NCBI RefSeq assembly: GCF_034355335.1
Contig: NZ_CP136422.1
Span: forward strand, 325,001 to 389,000
DNA length: 64,000 nucleotides
Direction: 5' to 3'
DNA from: Blautia coccoides
GTDB taxonomy: Bacteria; Bacillota; Clostridia; Lachnospirales; Lachnospiraceae
Shown: one piece after another, positions 33,087 to 42,419 of the stretch
Layout: the number at the start of each line of letters is the position of its first letter
Position numbering within the stretch: position 1 is the stretch's first letter
The notes under the pieces: model-generated
What the model was told of the DNA's origin: nothing
Seen by the model: only the letters and a program-made list of their open reading frames with translations
The model's database searches: none
Program-made: the position numbers and the translations under genes

Positions 33087-34541
33087 GTGGACAGCATAGG
33101 AACAGAAAAACCCAAATTGGTTTTTTGGGGCAGTCAGGCATTTGCCATGATGCCGTTTGCGCTGTACATACTGATAGGCGGAATATTTTCGGTAGGGCTT
33201 CATTATTATTCAATGAAAGGGTTGATCTTCGCGGCGGTCATCTCACTTCTGGCAGGCTTCTTCCTGTGCAGGAACAAAGGGAAATACTGGGATTCTATTG
33301 TACATGGATTGGCACAGTACGGAAATTCAAGGCTTATCTTTATCTTCCTCATTATAGGCATTTTCTCTAAGCTCATGATGACAGGAAATATTGGAGGCGG
33401 ATTTATCTGGCTGAGCCTTCAGCTTGGTATTACGAAAAGCGGGTTCGTGGTCTTCGCTTTCTTAGCCTCAGCAGTGATCTCTATGGGTGCAGGAGCCCCG
33501 ATCGCGGCATTGTTTGCAGTGCTTCCTATTTTTTATCCCCCGGGAATTCTTATGGGGGCAAGCCCGGCCATGCTGACCGGAGCGCTGATCAGCGGAATCT
33601 TTTTCGGAGATGCACTTTCTCCCAGTTCACAGGTGATCAACACCACAGTGATGACACAACATGAACAGGGAACAGGAAGACCGGCCGGAATGCTTTCTGT
33701 TTTGAGACAGAGAACGCCTTATATTCTGGCTGCGGGAGCAGTCACGGTAGTGCTGTATCTCATATTCGGCGCCGGAGGAGGAGTCATGGGAGATATGACT
33801 CAGCTCTCCCAGTTCTCTGATGCAAGAGGCCTCTGGATGCTGGTACCTGTTGCTGTACTGCTGTGTATCTGCTTTAAGACGGGCAACTTGTTTGAAGGAC
33901 TTTCCTTTGCAATTGTTACAGGCCTTGCAGTGGGGCTGATCGCAGGTCTGTTCACATTTTCGGATATTGTGAGTATAGACTATGAGACTGCCGGGCTGAA
34001 CGGCATTATATTTGAAGGTATTTATGGCATTTTGGATGTGGCTGTGTCCACGATCCTGCTTTACGGACTGATCGCGGTGGCGGTGGATGGAGGAATGCTT
34101 GAAAAATGCTGCAGCCTTATCCTGTCCGGAAAGTTTACTAAGACAAAACGGGGAGCTGAGACAGTTCTCACTTTAGGGATCGTGATCATCAACATTCTTC
34201 TTGCGGGATGTGTACTGCCGTCAATTCTGATGTTTGGAGACATGGCAGACAGGATTGGCCAGGAGAGCGGTATTTCGCCGGAGCGCCGGAGTATCCTGCT
34301 GACAGCTAACGCGACAAACTTTAGTTCCATCATTCCCATTAACAGTGCTTTTGTAATGGGCAGTGTGACGATCATCAATGAAATGGTGCAGAAGCACAGC
34401 TATCTGCCTGCAGTGACACCGTTCCAGATTTTCTGCTCCTCTTTTTACTGTCTGATCCTCACCGGAATCTGTATATTCTGGGTGGCGACGGGAGTGGGAA
34501 GAGAGGCCTCGGATAAAACAGTGAAAGCAACAATTCAATAG
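33087..34541 (+). CDS. NhaC-family Na+/H+ antiporter
   Basis: About 484 residues with roughly 11-12 hydrophobic helices. Family signatures include GGFIWLSLQLGITKSGFVVFAFLASAVISMGAGAPIAALFAV and SGIFFGDALSPSSQVINTTVM, which is typical of the NhaC antiporters and their relatives for amino-acid or organic-acid exchange. I start at the GTG at 33087 with AAAGGA upstream; the longer frame adds a segment over the upstream terminator. It is 24 bases upstream of the thioredoxin-reductase-like gene in the same direction, so it may serve a substrate handled by the next two genes rather than sodium alone. Confidence 0.85.
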   Translation: MDSIGTEKPKLVFWGSQAFAMMPFALYILIGGIFSVGLHYYSMKGLIFAAVISLLAGFFLCRNKGKYWDSIVHGLAQYGNSRLIFIFLIIGIFSKLMMTGNIGGGFIWLSLQLGITKSGFVVFAFLASAVISMGAGAPIAALFAVLPIFYPPGILMGASPAMLTGALISGIFFGDALSPSSQVINTTVMTQHEQGTGRPAGMLSVLRQRTPYILAAGAVTVVLYLIFGAGGGVMGDMTQLSQFSDARGLWMLVPVAVLLCICFKTGNLFEGLSFAIVTGLAVGLIAGLFTFSDIVSIDYETAGLNGIIFEGIYGILDVAVSTILLYGLIAVAVDGGMLEKCCSLILSGKFTKTKRGAETVLTLGIVIINILLAGCVLPSILMFGDMADRIGQESGISPERRSILLTANATNFSSIIPINSAFVMGSVTIINEMVQKHSYLPAVTPFQIFCSSFYCLILTGICIFWVATGVGREASDKTVKATIQ

Positions 34542-34565
34542 AAAAATAGAATAGGAGATGAAAGT

Positions 34566-35729
34566 ATGGAATCAATTTATGATCTGATCATCGTGGGCGG
34601 CGGTCCTGCCGGTCTTGCGGCTGCTATATATGCAGGCAGATCCGAACGGAAAACCCTTCTTCTGGAAAAGGGAAGCTATGGCGGGAGGATCAACGATACC
34701 TATGAAGTCCGCAATTATCCCGGTACTATGGTGGACAGCGGCCAGCACCTGATGGAGCGGTTCAGGGAACATGCATCCAGTCATCCCACCGTGGAGCTGA
34801 AGCGGACTACAGCAACGGCGGTTAAAAAGGAAGAGAACCTTTTTATTGTCAGCACAAAGAGAAGAGGGGACTTTAAGGCCCGCAGTGTAATCCTGGATCT
34901 GGGTACCCGTCCGAGAGAGCTGGGGATTCCCGGAGAAAAAGAATTTGTGGGACACGGTGTGGCTTACTGTGCTACTTGCGATGCGGAATTCTTTAAAGGC
35001 AAAGAGATTTATGTACTGGGAGCAGGAGACCAGGCGGTTGAGGAAGCCGATTATCTGACAGGATTTGCCTCTAAGGTTACGATCATAGTACTGCATGAAG
35101 AGGGGCACCTCGACTGTAATGAGGTATCAGCGGAACATGCTTATAAGAATCCTAAGATTGACTTCTGTTGGAGTTCCACGGTTCAGGAGATCAAAGGCAG
35201 TGACCATGTGGAATCCCTTGTACTGAAAAATGTTGAGACAGGTCAGGCACATGAGGTAAAAGCAGACGGACTGTTTTTCTTTGTGGGCATGGTGCCGCAG
35301 ACAGAGCCGGTGCGCGAGATGGTCACATGTGACAGGAGCGGCTATATCAAAGTCAGCGATAAGATGGAGACCAGTGTGCCGGGGCTTTATGCAGTAGGAG
35401 ACTGCAGGCAGACATTTTTGCGTCAGGTTGTCACCTCCGCGGCAGACGGCGCAGTGGCTGCCGTGGCCTCTGAACGCTATGTTAAGGAGCTTAACCAGAT
35501 TGAAAGTATTTTAAGCCCCGATTCAGGTAAAATAGCATTTGTGTTCTACAATCCTTATAGTAATGAAGAGATTCAGGCAGTGTCAGATCTGGAACAGCAG
35601 CTTCGGGGAGAATGGAAGGTTTACCGCCAGGACATTACCCGTCAGAATCTTCTGTATCAGAACCTGAAGGTAGAACGCACAGTGTCAACTGCATTTTATG
35701 AAAACGGTAAATTATTGGAAGTAAAGTAG
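34566..35729 (+). CDS. Thioredoxin-reductase-like flavoprotein with C-terminal extension
   Basis: 387 residues. The FAD-binding motif LIIVGGGPAGLAAAIYAGRSE is at 7-27, the redox-active CATC pair (near 138-141) sits in GVAYCATCDAEFF, and the NAD(P)H-binding glycine motif is VLGAGDQAVEEADYL. VPGLYAVGDCRQTFLRQVVTSAADGAVAA is the FAD C-terminal motif. About 80 residues follow the normal end; they look like a thioredoxin-fold segment (KIAFVFYNPYSNEEIQAVSDLEQQL) but with no CXXC. It should pass electrons from NAD(P)H to a disulfide partner. The best candidate partner is the thioredoxin domain fused to the next gene product. GGAGATGAAAGT precedes the ATG. Confidence 0.88.
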   Translation: MESIYDLIIVGGGPAGLAAAIYAGRSERKTLLLEKGSYGGRINDTYEVRNYPGTMVDSGQHLMERFREHASSHPTVELKRTTATAVKKEENLFIVSTKRRGDFKARSVILDLGTRPRELGIPGEKEFVGHGVAYCATCDAEFFKGKEIYVLGAGDQAVEEADYLTGFASKVTIIVLHEEGHLDCNEVSAEHAYKNPKIDFCWSSTVQEIKGSDHVESLVLKNVETGQAHEVKADGLFFFVGMVPQTEPVREMVTCDRSGYIKVSDKMETSVPGLYAVGDCRQTFLRQVVTSAADGAVAAVASERYVKELNQIESILSPDSGKIAFVFYNPYSNEEIQAVSDLEQQLRGEWKVYRQDITRQNLLYQNLKVERTVSTAFYENGKLLEVK

Positions 35730-35796
35730 TGTAACTGTCAACGGATTTTATCCTATTATAAAAAATATTATGATTGATTTCAGGAGGTTATAGATT

Positions 35797-37605
35797 ATGG
35801 GTCAGCCACTTGTTTTTCCACACGGAGTCACTGTTTACAATCCGGAGAAATGCTGGAGCGGATATACGATTGTTCCGCTGATCAATGACGGCGTTCTGCT
35901 GTTCGACATGAACGGAAATGAGATCAGACGCTGGAATATGCATGCCATGCCGCCGAAACTGCTTCCGGGCGGGTATGTGATGGGTCTGTCAGGGTACCGT
36001 CATCCTGATTACGGGATGCAGGACGGTGTCAACCTGATCGAGATTGATTACGATGGAAATATTGTCTGGGAATTTGATCATTTTGAAGATATTGATGACC
36101 CGGGAAGGGATCACCGCTGGATGGCACGCCAGCACCATGACTATCAGAGAGAGGGAAATCCTGTGGGATACTATGTTCCCGGGATGGATGCAAAACCGCT
36201 GGAAGGCAATACACTGATCCTGGTACACCAGACGATCAGAAACCCGAAAATATCTGATAAAAAGCTTTTGGATGACGCTATGATCGAAGTGGACTGGGAG
36301 GGCAATATTCTGTGGAAATGGTCCATCAGCGAGCACTTCGATGAGCTTGGATTTGATGAAGCGGCTAAAAACGCACTTTTCAGGGACCCCAATATGCGTT
36401 CCTCAGACGGAGGCGTAGGCGACTACCTGCATGTAAACTGCATGAGCTACCTGGGACCGAATAAATGGTATGACCAGGGAGATATGCGGTTCAAACCGGA
36501 AAACATTATTTTTGACTGCAGAGAGGCCAACATCCTTGCAATCCTTGATAAGGAAACCGGCAAGATCGTATGGCGTATCGGACCTGATTTTAATGCTTCT
36601 CCGGAGCTTAAAAAAATGGGCTGGATCATTGGCCAGCATCATTTCCACATGATCCCCAAGGGTCTGCCAGGCGAAGGCAACCTGATGGTATTTGACAATG
36701 GCGGCTGGGGCGGATACGGGGTGCCGAACCCATCAGCTCCCATCGGTGTAAAAAATGCCCTGCGTGATTACAGCCGCGTGCTGGAGTTTAACCCGGTAAC
36801 ACTGGAGGTGGTCTGGAAACTGACTCCAAAGGAACTGGGCCATGCGGTTCCCACTGACGCCAGCAAATTTTACAGTCCCTATGTCAGCAGCGCACAGCGC
36901 CTGCCCAATGGAAATACTATGGTCACGGAAGGTTCAGACGGCCGCGTGATCGAAGTGACACCGGAACATGAGATCGTGTGGGAATGGATATCACCATATT
37001 ATACACATAATGAAAAAGGGCCTAAGAATAATATGATCTACCGCGCTTACCGTTACCCTTATAGTTATGTGCCCCAGGAACCGGTTCCCACGGAGGTTCC
37101 CATCGCGCCTATTGACAACATAACCTACAGGGTACCGGGAGCAGGAGCCTTCGGAGCGAAAAAAATCATTGATATTGAAGGAACTTTGCCGTATTATCAA
37201 GATGTGGCACTGTGTGTGGCCACAGACGACGAGGAAGATGTGACACAGAGGGAAAAAGTCTTTGAAGTGAATACAGACTTTTTCAAACCGGTGACTATGT
37301 CAAACTGGAATGATGATGTACTTAAAGTAGAAGGAAGACCGGTTCTCGTGCTGTTCGGAGCAGAGCGCTGTGTACACTGCAAGGCACTTCATCCTGTTCT
37401 GGAGGAAGCCCTCATGGAAGAGTATGAGGGAATGTATGAGGTACGCTATGTTGATGTGGATTCCAATCAGGATCTGCTGGATGCGTGCCATATCGGAGGA
37501 ATTCCTGTCGTTGTGATCTACAAAAACGGGGAAGAGGTCCAGAGGTTCAATGGCGAGAAGGATTATGATGATTTGTGTGATATTTTGGACAGACCATTGG
37601 AATAA
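35797..37605 (+). CDS. Arylsulfotransferase-like beta-propeller fused to a thioredoxin domain
   Basis: 602 residues without a signal peptide. The first 490 residues are built of propeller blades with repeated D-x-x-G-N-I/E-x-W motifs (LIEIDYDGNIVWEF, MIEVDWEGNILWKW, ILDKETGKIVWRIG) and His-rich loops (RQHHDYQ, GQHHFHMIP), like the ASST/arylsulfotransferase family. The last 100 or so residues (about 500-602) are a thioredoxin domain with VLVLFGAERCVHCKALHPVLEEAL, active pair CVHC, and a cis-Pro motif GGIPVVVIYKNGEEV. Known ASST enzymes move sulfate between phenols and are usually periplasmic or secreted; a cytoplasmic propeller-thioredoxin fusion is unusual. The neighbouring reductase could recycle its disulfide. 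A CAGGAGG site precedes the ATG. Confidence 0.82.
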   Translation: MGQPLVFPHGVTVYNPEKCWSGYTIVPLINDGVLLFDMNGNEIRRWNMHAMPPKLLPGGYVMGLSGYRHPDYGMQDGVNLIEIDYDGNIVWEFDHFEDIDDPGRDHRWMARQHHDYQREGNPVGYYVPGMDAKPLEGNTLILVHQTIRNPKISDKKLLDDAMIEVDWEGNILWKWSISEHFDELGFDEAAKNALFRDPNMRSSDGGVGDYLHVNCMSYLGPNKWYDQGDMRFKPENIIFDCREANILAILDKETGKIVWRIGPDFNASPELKKMGWIIGQHHFHMIPKGLPGEGNLMVFDNGGWGGYGVPNPSAPIGVKNALRDYSRVLEFNPVTLEVVWKLTPKELGHAVPTDASKFYSPYVSSAQRLPNGNTMVTEGSDGRVIEVTPEHEIVWEWISPYYTHNEKGPKNNMIYRAYRYPYSYVPQEPVPTEVPIAPIDNITYRVPGAGAFGAKKIIDIEGTLPYYQDVALCVATDDEEDVTQREKVFEVNTDFFKPVTMSNWNDDVLKVEGRPVLVLFGAERCVHCKALHPVLEEALMEEYEGMYEVRYVDVDSNQDLLDACHIGGIPVVVIYKNGEEVQRFNGEKDYDDLCDILDRPLE

Positions 37606-37612
37606 GAAGAAT

Positions 37613-37663
37613 AAAACGCAGAGAGGAGCTGTTTTGACAGCCCCTCTTTGCGTTTCTTTTTTT
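37613..37663 (+). terminator. Strong terminator after the propeller-thioredoxin gene
   Basis: A stem of about 18 bp (AAACGCAGAGAGGAGCTG with CAGCCCCTCTTTGCGTTT, two G-U pairs) has a 6-base loop and is followed by CTTTTTTT. Confidence 0.88.
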
Positions 37664-37694
37664 CTGGGATACTCTAATGTTGGGAGGGATAGAA

Positions 37695-38366
37695 ATGCAT
37701 AAGTTTTTTGAGGACACGAAAAAAAGCTGTCCGCTTCCTTTTGCTGATCTCTGTATGGGAAGCTGCATTTATCGGCCGTATATGAATCGCAAGACATATC
37801 AGAGGTCAGAGATCATATATCCACAGGGGAGCAAGATCAACTATTTTGGAATCGTACTGGACGGCATCCTGAAGGCGGTGAGCCACACAGTCAACGGGGA
37901 TGAGCTTTGCAATGCCTATTTTGAAAAGAATGATATTTTTCCGGAGCTGCTCTACTTTTCCGGAAAGAGATATTACACCTATACCCTGGTGGCTGCGAAA
38001 AAATCCACAGTGGCCTGGATCCCTGTGGAGGTTCTGGAGGAAATGCTGGAGCGGGACAACCTGCTGATGTATTCTTTGCTGCTCTATATATCGCAGCGGG
38101 GTCTGAAAGACCAGCTCTATCTCAATTGTCTGAATTATCAAACTATCCGTGAGAGGATAGCCTACTGGATCGTGGGAATGAACGATATTGTGGTGGAGGA
38201 AGTGATCCCGATGCCGGTTTCTCAGTCGGTTATGGCAAATATGCTCCATGTGAGTCGGTCATCGCTGAACCAGGAATTAAAACTGATGGGAAAAGAGGGA
38301 TATTTCAGCATACAGGGGCAGGAGATGCATATCAAAGATGTGGAAAGACTGCAGGAAATGCTGTAA
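37695..38366 (+). CDS. Crp/Fnr-family transcriptional regulator with N-terminal Cys cluster
   Basis: About 223 residues. The effector domain (about 15-140) is a cyclic-nucleotide-binding-like barrel (YPQGSKINYFGIVLDGILKAV). The C-terminal helix-turn-helix (about 150-220) has PVSQSVMANMLHVSRSSLNQELKLMGKEGYF. The N-terminus has three close cysteines, KSCPLPFADLCMGSC, which could hold an iron-sulfur cluster or sense redox or thiols; that is inference. The gene follows the reductase and propeller-thioredoxin genes after a terminator and is a likely regulator of them. The ATG at 37695 is preceded by GGGAGGG. It reads toward rpoB, which has its own promoter. Confidence 0.85.
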   Translation: MHKFFEDTKKSCPLPFADLCMGSCIYRPYMNRKTYQRSEIIYPQGSKINYFGIVLDGILKAVSHTVNGDELCNAYFEKNDIFPELLYFSGKRYYTYTLVAAKKSTVAWIPVEVLEEMLERDNLLMYSLLLYISQRGLKDQLYLNCLNYQTIRERIAYWIVGMNDIVVEEVIPMPVSQSVMANMLHVSRSSLNQELKLMGKEGYFSIQGQEMHIKDVERLQEML

Positions 38367-38397
38367 AAACACCTAAAAATATTTTAACAAAAAATGG

Positions 38398-38426
38398 TTG
38401 ACAGGCTTGACAGGGTGTGTTATAGT
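38398..38426 (+). promoter_or_regulatory. Promoter of rpoB-rpoC
   Basis: A perfect TTGACA, 17 bases, then TATAGT. A second TTGACA at 38407 overlaps the spacer but has the wrong distance. The leader to the rpoB ATG is about 130 bases, with no clear structure. Confidence 0.85.
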
Positions 38427-38561
38427 GAGAAATGCACTATTATGGCAAGTTATGCCTGTTGTTCTATTTATGAATGAAATTAACCTTATTATAGGAAACT
38501 TTCGATCAAGGGCTCAGGTATAAGCATAATAAAATTAAAACATACAAGGGGTGAAACGTCA

Positions 38562-41500
38562 ATGGAGAAAAATAGAATCCGTCCCATTACAACCGGTAAG
38601 AGCATGAGAATGACCTACCAGCGCCAGAAAGAGGTACTGGAAATGCCGAACCTCATTGAAGTACAGAAAGACTCTTACCAGTGGTTTCTGGACGAAGGTC
38701 TAAAAGAAGTTTTTGAAGATATCTCTCCAATCGCCGACTACAGCGGTAAATTGAGCTTGGAATTTGTTGACTTTACTTTGTGTGAAGATGAGGTTAAATA
38801 CTCCATCGAGGAATGCAAGGAGAGGGACGCTACTTTTGCAGCTCCTCTGAAAGTAAGGGTAAAATTATACAACAGAGAGAATGACGAGATCAGTGAACAT
38901 GAAATTTTCATGGGTGATCTGCCGTTAATGACTGCAACCGGTACCTTCGTGATCAACGGCGCTGAACGAGTTATTGTCAGCCAGCTTGTGCGTTCTCCGG
39001 GCATTTATTACGCTATCGCTCACGATAAACTGGGCAAAACCCTTTATTCCTGTACTGTTATCCCGAACAGGGGTGCATGGCTGGAATATGAGACCGACTC
39101 CAATGACGTATTCTATGTACGTGTAGACAGAACTAGAAAAGTCCCTATTACAGTTTTGATTCGTGCTTTAGGTATCGGCACGAATGCAGAAATTATAGAG
39201 TTATTCGGTGAGGAACCGAAGATATTAGCCAGCTTTACAAAAGACACTGCTGAGAGTTATCAGGAAGGTCTTCTGGAGTTATACAAAAAGATCCGTCCGG
39301 GTGAGCCGCTGGCTGTGGAAAGCGCAGAGAGCCTGATCACCAGTATGTTCTTTGACCCAAGACGTTACGACCTGGCAAAAGTAGGCCGTTACAAATTCAA
39401 CAAAAAGTTACTGCTGAGAAACCGCATCGCAGGCCATGTACTGGCTGAGGAGGTTGTGGATACCACAACAGGTGAGATCATGGCAGAGGCCGGCACAGTC
39501 GTATCAAAAGAACTGGCTGACCAGATCCAGAACGCGGCAGTTCCCTATGTATGGATCCAGGGTGAAGAGCGCAACATCAAAGTCCTTTCCAGCATGATGG
39601 TGGATATCACCAATTATGTGGACGTTGATCCCGCTGAGGTGGGAGTGACAGAGCTTGTGTACTATCCTGTTCTGGCTAAGATACTGGAAGAGAATGAGGA
39701 TATTGAGGATATCAAGGACGCAGTCCGCCGTGAGATCCACGAGCTGATTCCGAAGCATATCACAAAAGAAGATATCCTTGCTTCCATTAACTATAACATG
39801 CATCTGGAATATGGTCTGGGCAACGATGACGATATCGACCATCTGGGCAACAGACGTATCCGTGCAGTAGGTGAACTGCTGCAGAACCAGTACAGGATCG
39901 GTCTTTCCAGACTGGAGCGTGTGGTTCGCGAGAGAATGACAACACAGGATATGGAGGGTATTTCTCCCCAGTCCCTGATCAATATCAAACCGGTAACAGC
40001 AGCCGTGAAGGAATTCTTTGGTTCCTCCCAGTTGTCACAGTTCATGGATCAGAACAACCCTCTGGGTGAGCTGACCCATAAGAGACGTCTTTCCGCATTA
40101 GGCCCCGGCGGTCTGTCACGAGACCGTGCAGGTTTCGAGGTTCGAGATGTACATTACTCCCATTACGGAAGAATGTGCCCTATCGAGACTCCTGAGGGTC
40201 CTAACATCGGTCTGATCAACTCCCTGGCATCCTACGCCAGGATCAATCAGTACGGTTTTGTGGAAGCTCCGTACCGTAAGATCGACAAAACAGATCCTAA
40301 AAATCCGCGGGTTACAGACGAGGTTGTCTATATGACCGCAGATGAAGAGGATAACTACCATGTTGCGCAGGCTAATGAGCCGCTGGACGAAGAAGGACAC
40401 TTTATCCATAAGAACGTTTCCGGACGTTATCTGGATGAAACACAGGAATATGAACGCCATATGTTTGACTACATGGACGTATCTCCGAAGATGGTGTTCT
40501 CAGTAGCTACAGCCCTCATCCCATTCCTGCAGAACGATGATGCCAACCGTGCCCTGATGGGATCCAACATGCAGCGCCAGGCTGTGCCCCTTCTCACCAC
40601 AGAGGCTCCTGTTGTAGGAACCGGTATGGAAGTGAAGGCAGCCGTTGACTCCGGTGTCTGTGTAGTGGCTAAAAAAGCCGGTACCATAGAGTGTGCGGCG
40701 TCAAAAGAAATTGTTATGCGCAATGATGATGGTACAAAAGATACTTACCGTCTTACTAAGTTCATGAGAAGTAACCAGAGCAACTGCTATAACCAGAGAC
40801 CCATTGTGACCAAGGGAGAGCATGTGGAAGAGGGACAGGTAATTGCTGACGGACCTTCCACCGCAAACGGTGAGCTGGCTCTTGGCAAGAACCCCCTGAT
40901 CGGTTTCATGACCTGGGAGGGCTACAATTACGAGGATGCCGTTCTGTTAAGTGAGAGACTGGTACAGGATGATGTCTATACTTCTGTGCATATTGAAGAA
41001 TATGAGGCAGAAGCCAGAGATACAAAGTTAGGACCGGAAGAGATCACACGTGATGTTCCGGGCGTTGGTGACGATGCATTAAAAGATCTGGACGAGCGCG
41101 GCATTATCCGTATCGGTGCTGAGGTCCGCGCAGGTGATATCCTGGTTGGTAAAGTAACTCCCAAGGGAGAGACAGAGCTGACTGCAGAGGAGAGACTGCT
41201 CCGCGCTATTTTCGGTGAAAAAGCCCGTGAAGTGCGTGATACTTCCCTGAAGGTTCCTCACGGTGAGTACGGTATCGTTGTAGACGCAAAAGTATTTACA
41301 AGAGAGAACGGCGATGAGCTGTCTCCCGGTGTCAATCAGGCAGTCCGCATCTATATTGCGCAGAAGAGAAAGATTTCTGTGGGTGATAAGATGGCCGGCC
41401 GTCATGGTAACAAGGGTGTTGTTTCCCGTGTGCTTCCTGTTGAGGATATGCCGTTCTTGCCAAACGGACGCGCGCTGGACATTGTACTGAACCCTCTGGG

Positions 41501-42404
41501 TGTGCCTTCCCGTATGAATATCGGACAGGTGCTGGAGATCCATCTGAGTCTTGCGGCAAAAGCCCTTGGATTTAACATTGCTACACCGGTATTTGACGGT
41601 GCCAATGAGAATGATATCCAGGATACCCTGGATCTTGCAAATGATTATGTGAACATGGAATGGGAAGACTTTGAGGCAAAGCATAAAGATACAATGCGCC
41701 CTGAAGTTTTACAGTTCCTTTACGATAACAGAGCTCACAGAGAGCTGTGGAAAGGCGTGCCGATCTCCCGTGACGGTAAGGTAAGACTTCGTGACGGACG
41801 TACAGGTGAATATTTTGACAGCCCTGTAACCATCGGACACATGCACTATCTGAAGCTGCATCACTTGGTAGATGATAAGATCCACGCACGTTCCACAGGC
41901 CCATACTCCCTGGTTACACAGCAGCCTCTGGGTGGTAAAGCCCAGTTCGGCGGTCAGCGTTTCGGAGAGATGGAGGTTTGGGCACTGGAAGCATATGGTG
42001 CTTCCTATACACTGCAGGAGATCCTGACAGTGAAATCCGATGATGTGATCGGACGTGTGAAAACTTATGAAGCGATTATCAAGGGCGACAATATTCCGGA
42101 GCCTGGTATTCCGGAGTCCTTCAAGGTACTTTTGAAGGAGCTGCAGTCCTTGGGTCTGGATGTCAGAGTCCTCAGAGAAGACATGACAGAAGTGGAAATC
42201 ATGGAGAATATCGACTATGGCGAGACAGATATGCGCTCCATCATTGAAGGTGATTCCAAACACCGCGGCGAAGAAGATTACGGAGACTACGGATTCTCAA
42301 AACAGGAATTCGAGGGTGAAGAATTAGTAGACGTGGAGGATGAGCCGGAAGAGGATGAAGAAGCATTCTTGAGCTTAGATGATGATACTCTTGTCGAGGA
42401 GTAA
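38562..42404 (+). CDS. rpoB: DNA-directed RNA polymerase beta subunit
   Basis: 1280 residues, normal for Firmicutes. The rifampicin-binding region reads [32 protein letters not shown], without the usual resistance changes at the Asp, His and Ser positions. The catalytic-region motif [19 protein letters not shown] and the C-terminal [23 protein letters not shown] are present. The acidic tail ([17 protein letters not shown]) is longer than in Bacillus. It forms the core enzyme with the rpoC product encoded 15 bases downstream. An AAGGGGTG site precedes the ATG. Unusually the L10-L7/L12 operon is 23 kb upstream instead of adjoining. Confidence 0.98.
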   Translation: MEKNRIRPITTGKSMRMTYQRQKEVLEMPNLIEVQKDSYQWFLDEGLKEVFEDISPIADYSGKLSLEFVDFTLCEDEVKYSIEECKERDATFAAPLKVRVKLYNRENDEISEHEIFMGDLPLMTATGTFVINGAERVIVSQLVRSPGIYYAIAHDKLGKTLYSCTVIPNRGAWLEYETDSNDVFYVRVDRTRKVPITVLIRALGIGTNAEIIELFGEEPKILASFTKDTAESYQEGLLELYKKIRPGEPLAVESAESLITSMFFDPRRYDLAKVGRYKFNKKLLLRNRIAGHVLAEEVVDTTTGEIMAEAGTVVSKELADQIQNAAVPYVWIQGEERNIKVLSSMMVDITNYVDVDPAEVGVTELVYYPVLAKILEENEDIEDIKDAVRREIHELIPKHITKEDILASINYNMHLEYGLGNDDDIDHLGNRRIRAVGELLQNQYRIGLSRLERVVRERMTTQDMEGISPQSLINIKPVTAAVKEFFGSSQLSQFMDQNNPLGELTHKRRLSALGPGGLSRDRAGFEVRDVHYSHYGRMCPIETPEGPNIGLINSLASYARINQYGFVEAPYRKIDKTDPKNPRVTDEVVYMTADEEDNYHVAQANEPLDEEGHFIHKNVSGRYLDETQEYERHMFDYMDVSPKMVFSVATALIPFLQNDDANRALMGSNMQRQAVPLLTTEAPVVGTGMEVKAAVDSGVCVVAKKAGTIECAASKEIVMRNDDGTKDTYRLTKFMRSNQSNCYNQRPIVTKGEHVEEGQVIADGPSTANGELALGKNPLIGFMTWEGYNYEDAVLLSERLVQDDVYTSVHIEEYEAEARDTKLGPEEITRDVPGVGDDALKDLDERGIIRIGAEVRAGDILVGKVTPKGETELTAEERLLRAIFGEKAREVRDTSLKVPHGEYGIVVDAKVFTRENGDELSPGVNQAVRIYIAQKRKISVGDKMAGRHGNKGVVSRVLPVEDMPFLPNGRALDIVLNPLGVPSRMNIGQVLEIHLSLAAKALGFNIATPVFDGANENDIQDTLDLANDYVNMEWEDFEAKHKDTMRPEVLQFLYDNRAHRELWKGVPISRDGKVRLRDGRTGEYFDSPVTIGHMHYLKLHHLVDDKIHARSTGPYSLVTQQPLGGKAQFGGQRFGEMEVWALEAYGASYTLQEILTVKSDDVIGRVKTYEAIIKGDNIPEPGIPESFKVLLKELQSLGLDVRVLREDMTEVEIMENIDYGETDMRSIIEGDSKHRGEEDYGDYGFSKQEFEGEELVDVEDEPEEDEEAFLSLDDDTLVEE

Positions 42405-42419
42405 GGAAAGGAGTCCACA

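Noticed and set aside
38407..38426. Second TTGACA before rpoB as the true -35
   Set aside because: Only 8 bases separate it from TATAGT; the first TTGACA at 38398 has the correct 17.
40010..40110. Rifampicin-resistance change in rpoB
   Set aside because: The key Asp, His and Ser positions are wild type; the NPLG variant alone is not a known resistance change that I can name.
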